Shown: in pieces, positions 5,138-7,452 of the stretch
Layout: each line of letters begins with the position of its first letter
Position numbering within the stretch: the stretch's first letter is position 1
NCBI GenBank assembly: GCA_003242115.1
Contig: QBMP01000221.1
Location: forward strand, 1 to 7,452
Length of the DNA stretch: 7,452 nt
Source of the DNA: Phormidesmis priestleyi
GTDB lineage: Bacteria; Cyanobacteriota; Cyanobacteriia; Phormidesmidales; Phormidesmidaceae
Direction: 5' to 3'
The notes under the pieces: generated by a model
Told to the model about the DNA's origin: nothing
Seen by the model: the letters and a program-made list of their open reading frames with translations, nothing else
Database searches by the model: none
Program-made: the position numbers and the translations under genes

Positions 5138-7381
5138 ATGAGTATTTCAGCCGAACCGCTCCAATCTACGTCATTAGATTCATTGGAAAGTGCCCTTAAA
5201 CACCATTTTGGACATGACCAATTTCGTTTCGATCAGCGCCACATTATTGAGCGAGTGCTTAAAAATCAAGATGTGCTGGTGATTATGCCAACGGGTGGGG
5301 GCAAGTCACTTTGCTATCAGCTACCGGCTCTACTCAGAGAAGGAGTCACTATTGTGATTTCACCGCTGATTGCGCTCATGCAGGATCAGGTCACCGCTTT
5401 ACAAGATAACGGCGTTGGAGCAACCTTTTTAAACAGTACGCTTTCGAGTGAAGCAGTGCGATCGCGCGAGCAAGCCCTCTTCTCTGGCAATATCAAGCTC
5501 CTCTACGTTGCCCCCGAACGACTTTTCACTCCCGCATTTTCAGACCTACTCGACAAGCTTAGTCAAAAAATCGGCATCAGTACCTTCGCGATTGACGAAG
5601 CCCACTGCGTTTCAGAATGGGGCCACGATTTTCGCCCCGATTACCGGCAGCTCTTCCAGCTCAAACAGCGCTACCCGCAAATTCCAGTCATTGCGCTGAC
5701 CGCAACGGCTACCCAAAGAGTCCGCACAGACATCGTGCAGCAACTCCGACTCAATGACCCCGAAGTGTACGTCTCTAGCTTCAACCGCCAAAACCTGTAC
5801 TACGAAGTCAAACAAAAATCTAAACAGCCTTACCACCAACTGCTCAGCCTTGTCAATGACTATCAAAATCAAGTCAAAGCTTCGGGCATCATTTATTGCC
5901 TCAGCCGCAAGCACGTCGATGAAGTTGCGCTCAAGCTGCAAACAGACGGCCTTTCCGCCCTGCCCTACCATGCTGGACTAAGCGCCGAAGAACGAGAAAA
6001 AAACCAAACCCAATTTATTCGTGACGACGTTCAAATCATCGTCGCCACCGTTGCTTTTGGCATGGGCATCAACAAACCCGATGTTCGCTTTGTCATTCAC
6101 TACGACCTCCCCCGCAATCTCGAAAGCTACTACCAAGAGGCGGGCCGAGCCGGACGCGACGGGGAAGACGCCAACTGCATCATTCTCTTCGGCTGGAAAG
6201 ACGTACATACCGTCAAATATCTAATCGGGCAAAAAGCCGACCCCAGCGAACAGCGGATCGCTCAACAGCAGCTCGACCAAATTATCAACTACGCCGAAAG
6301 CTGCGTCTGCCGCCGTAAAATTCAGCTTGGCTATTTTGGCGAACCTTTTGAAGCACCCTGTAGCAACTGCGATAACTGCATCAACCCAGCACCTGTAGAA
6401 GACTGGACACTCGAAGCTCAGAAATTTTTGTCTTGCGTCTATCGCTGCGACCAGCGCTTCGGCATGAACCATATCATTGATGTTCTACGCGGATCTCGCA
6501 AAAAACGCATCCTAGAGCTTAACCACGACCAGCTTTCTACTCACAACATCGGCGCAGATCGCAGCGTCGATGATTGGCGAATGCTCTGCCGCGCCCTCAT
6601 CCACCAGGGCTACTTAGATGAAACCACCGATGGCTACTCTGTGCTAAAGCTCAACGCCAGCAGCAATCAAATTCTCAAAAAGCTTGTTTCTGTCGAAATC
6701 CCTGTCTCAACTCGAATAGAAAAATCAGCAGCAGTTTCAGCAAAAGCAGCTAACGCCGAACTCACTGACGAAGAAAACTCACTGATGAGCCAGCTCAGAG
6801 CGCTTCGCAAAAAGCTGGCAGACGAACAATCTGTTCCCCCTTACATTGTCTTTGCCGACGCTAGCCTCAGGCAAATGGCTCAAAACAGACCGCAAACCTC
6901 AGGTGCATTCTCAAAAATTTCGGGCGTTGGCAGCCGCAAGCTCGTCCAATATGGTGGAGCGTTTACTCAAACCATTCGTGAATTCTGCCAGGCAAACGGA
7001 CTAGAGGAAAGATCCCCAGAAACAGCGGTTATAGCTACACACACACCAGCCAACCAAACAGAGGTCACCAGTACGCAGCTTGCAACCTACCAACTCTATC
7101 AAAGCGGCCTTTCTTTACCCGACATTGCCCTTCAGCGCGATGTTAGGCTTAGCACCATCAACGGGCACATGAGTAAACTCATTGAAGCGGGGTATGAGGT
7201 AGATATTGATCAATTGGTATCTACAGAAAGGCAGAGCGTCATTAATAGCGCGATCGCAGAAGTCGGCCCTCACTCACTGCGAAACATTCGCGAAGTCACA
7301 GGCGAAACCTACGACTATCAAGAAATTAATTTGGTACGAGCAGCATGGGAAGTAGCCAATAAAGACCAGTCACCAGCGTAG
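5138..7381 (+). CDS. recQ: ATP-dependent DNA helicase RecQ with C-terminal helix-turn-helix
   Basis: This is a 3'-5' DNA helicase acting in recombination and replication-fork repair, 747 residues from the ATG. Helicase lobe 1 holds the Q motif near 25-37, motif I MPTGGGKS (50-57), motif II DEAH (153-156) with the RecQ aromatic-rich loop through WGHDFRP (161-167), and motif III LTATAT (187-192). Lobe 2 holds [15 protein letters not shown] (303-317) and motif [12 protein letters not shown] (333-342). The zinc site is Cys391, Cys408, Cys411 and Cys414, followed by a winged helix (about 420-515) and an HRDC domain (about 545-620). Residues about 645-740 ([30 protein letters not shown]) match the YpbB-like helix-turn-helix tail found on many RecQ proteins outside the E. 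coli group. The frame is open to a TTG at 5096, which would add 14 residues. I prefer the ATG because MSISAEP leads quickly into the conserved region, although neither has a good ribosome site. Confidence 0.95.
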   Translation: MSISAEPLQSTSLDSLESALKHHFGHDQFRFDQRHIIERVLKNQDVLVIMPTGGGKSLCYQLPALLREGVTIVISPLIALMQDQVTALQDNGVGATFLNSTLSSEAVRSREQALFSGNIKLLYVAPERLFTPAFSDLLDKLSQKIGISTFAIDEAHCVSEWGHDFRPDYRQLFQLKQRYPQIPVIALTATATQRVRTDIVQQLRLNDPEVYVSSFNRQNLYYEVKQKSKQPYHQLLSLVNDYQNQVKASGIIYCLSRKHVDEVALKLQTDGLSALPYHAGLSAEEREKNQTQFIRDDVQIIVATVAFGMGINKPDVRFVIHYDLPRNLESYYQEAGRAGRDGEDANCIILFGWKDVHTVKYLIGQKADPSEQRIAQQQLDQIINYAESCVCRRKIQLGYFGEPFEAPCSNCDNCINPAPVEDWTLEAQKFLSCVYRCDQRFGMNHIIDVLRGSRKKRILELNHDQLSTHNIGADRSVDDWRMLCRALIHQGYLDETTDGYSVLKLNASSNQILKKLVSVEIPVSTRIEKSAAVSAKAANAELTDEENSLMSQLRALRKKLADEQSVPPYIVFADASLRQMAQNRPQTSGAFSKISGVGSRKLVQYGGAFTQTIREFCQANGLEERSPETAVIATHTPANQTEVTSTQLATYQLYQSGLSLPDIALQRDVRLSTINGHMSKLIEAGYEVDIDQLVSTERQSVINSAIAEVGPHSLRNIREVTGETYDYQEINLVRAAWEVANKDQSPA

Positions 7382-7396
7382 ACTTTTATATCCCAG

Positions 7397-7438
7397 ACAC
7401 AAGCCCTGCGACTTATAGATAAGTCGCAGGGCTTGTGT
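7397..7438 (+). terminator. Perfect 19-bp hairpin after recQ
   Basis: ACACAAGCCCTGCGACTTA (7397-7415) is the exact inverted repeat of 7420-7438, with a 4-base TAGA loop. It begins 15 bases after the recQ stop codon. The stem has a GC-rich middle, but only TT then AAATAATAG follows, and no T-run is present on the minus strand either. It is probably the recQ terminator or an mRNA 3' end. It could alternatively be a dispersed palindromic repeat. Confidence 0.7.
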
Positions 7439-7452
7439 TAAATAATAGAACC

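Overview
The window is chromosomal DNA from a cyanobacterium. It encodes a photosynthetic-type [2Fe-2S] ferredoxin and the two conserved cyanobacterial/plastid proteins Ycf35 and Ycf46. It also carries three copies of the HIP1 octamer GCGATCGC (2136-2143, 5458-5465, 7250-7257), where equal base use would give about 0.1 in 7.45 kb. I cannot name the genus. There are no tRNA or rRNA genes, insertion sequences, prophage genes or CRISPR arrays. All six genes look intact.

Layout. 1-487 is AT-rich and non-coding, with a 9-bp inverted repeat at 346-381. petF (488-787, +) follows and ends in a clear intrinsic terminator (813-847). Next is a sugar-nucleotide pyrophosphorylase gene (1005-2174, +). It converges on ycf35 (2285-2635, -), whose own terminator lies between the two genes. 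ycf46 (2832-4346, -) lies upstream of ycf35 on the same strand. The 196 bp between them hold a hairpin just after the ycf46 stop and helically phased TGAAA repeats. Next is a small ribbon-helix-helix protein gene (4497-4856, -) with a well-formed sigma70-type promoter and a palindrome touching the -10. It is divergent from recQ (5138-7381, +), which ends at a perfect 19-bp hairpin at the window edge.

How the genes relate. petF, the sugar-nucleotide gene and recQ look like independent housekeeping units for electron transfer, cell-envelope or glycan precursors, and DNA repair. ycf46 and ycf35 are the most plausible functional pair: an AAA+ ATPase followed by a small DUF1257 protein of unknown role. 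The ribbon-helix-helix protein is probably a DNA-binding regulator, and its promoter palindrome suggests autoregulation. I see no dedicated accessory, defence or biosynthetic system. The points of most interest are regulatory: the promoter palindrome of the small regulator, the phased repeats before ycf35, the palindrome in the ycf46 leader and the very strong hairpin after recQ.
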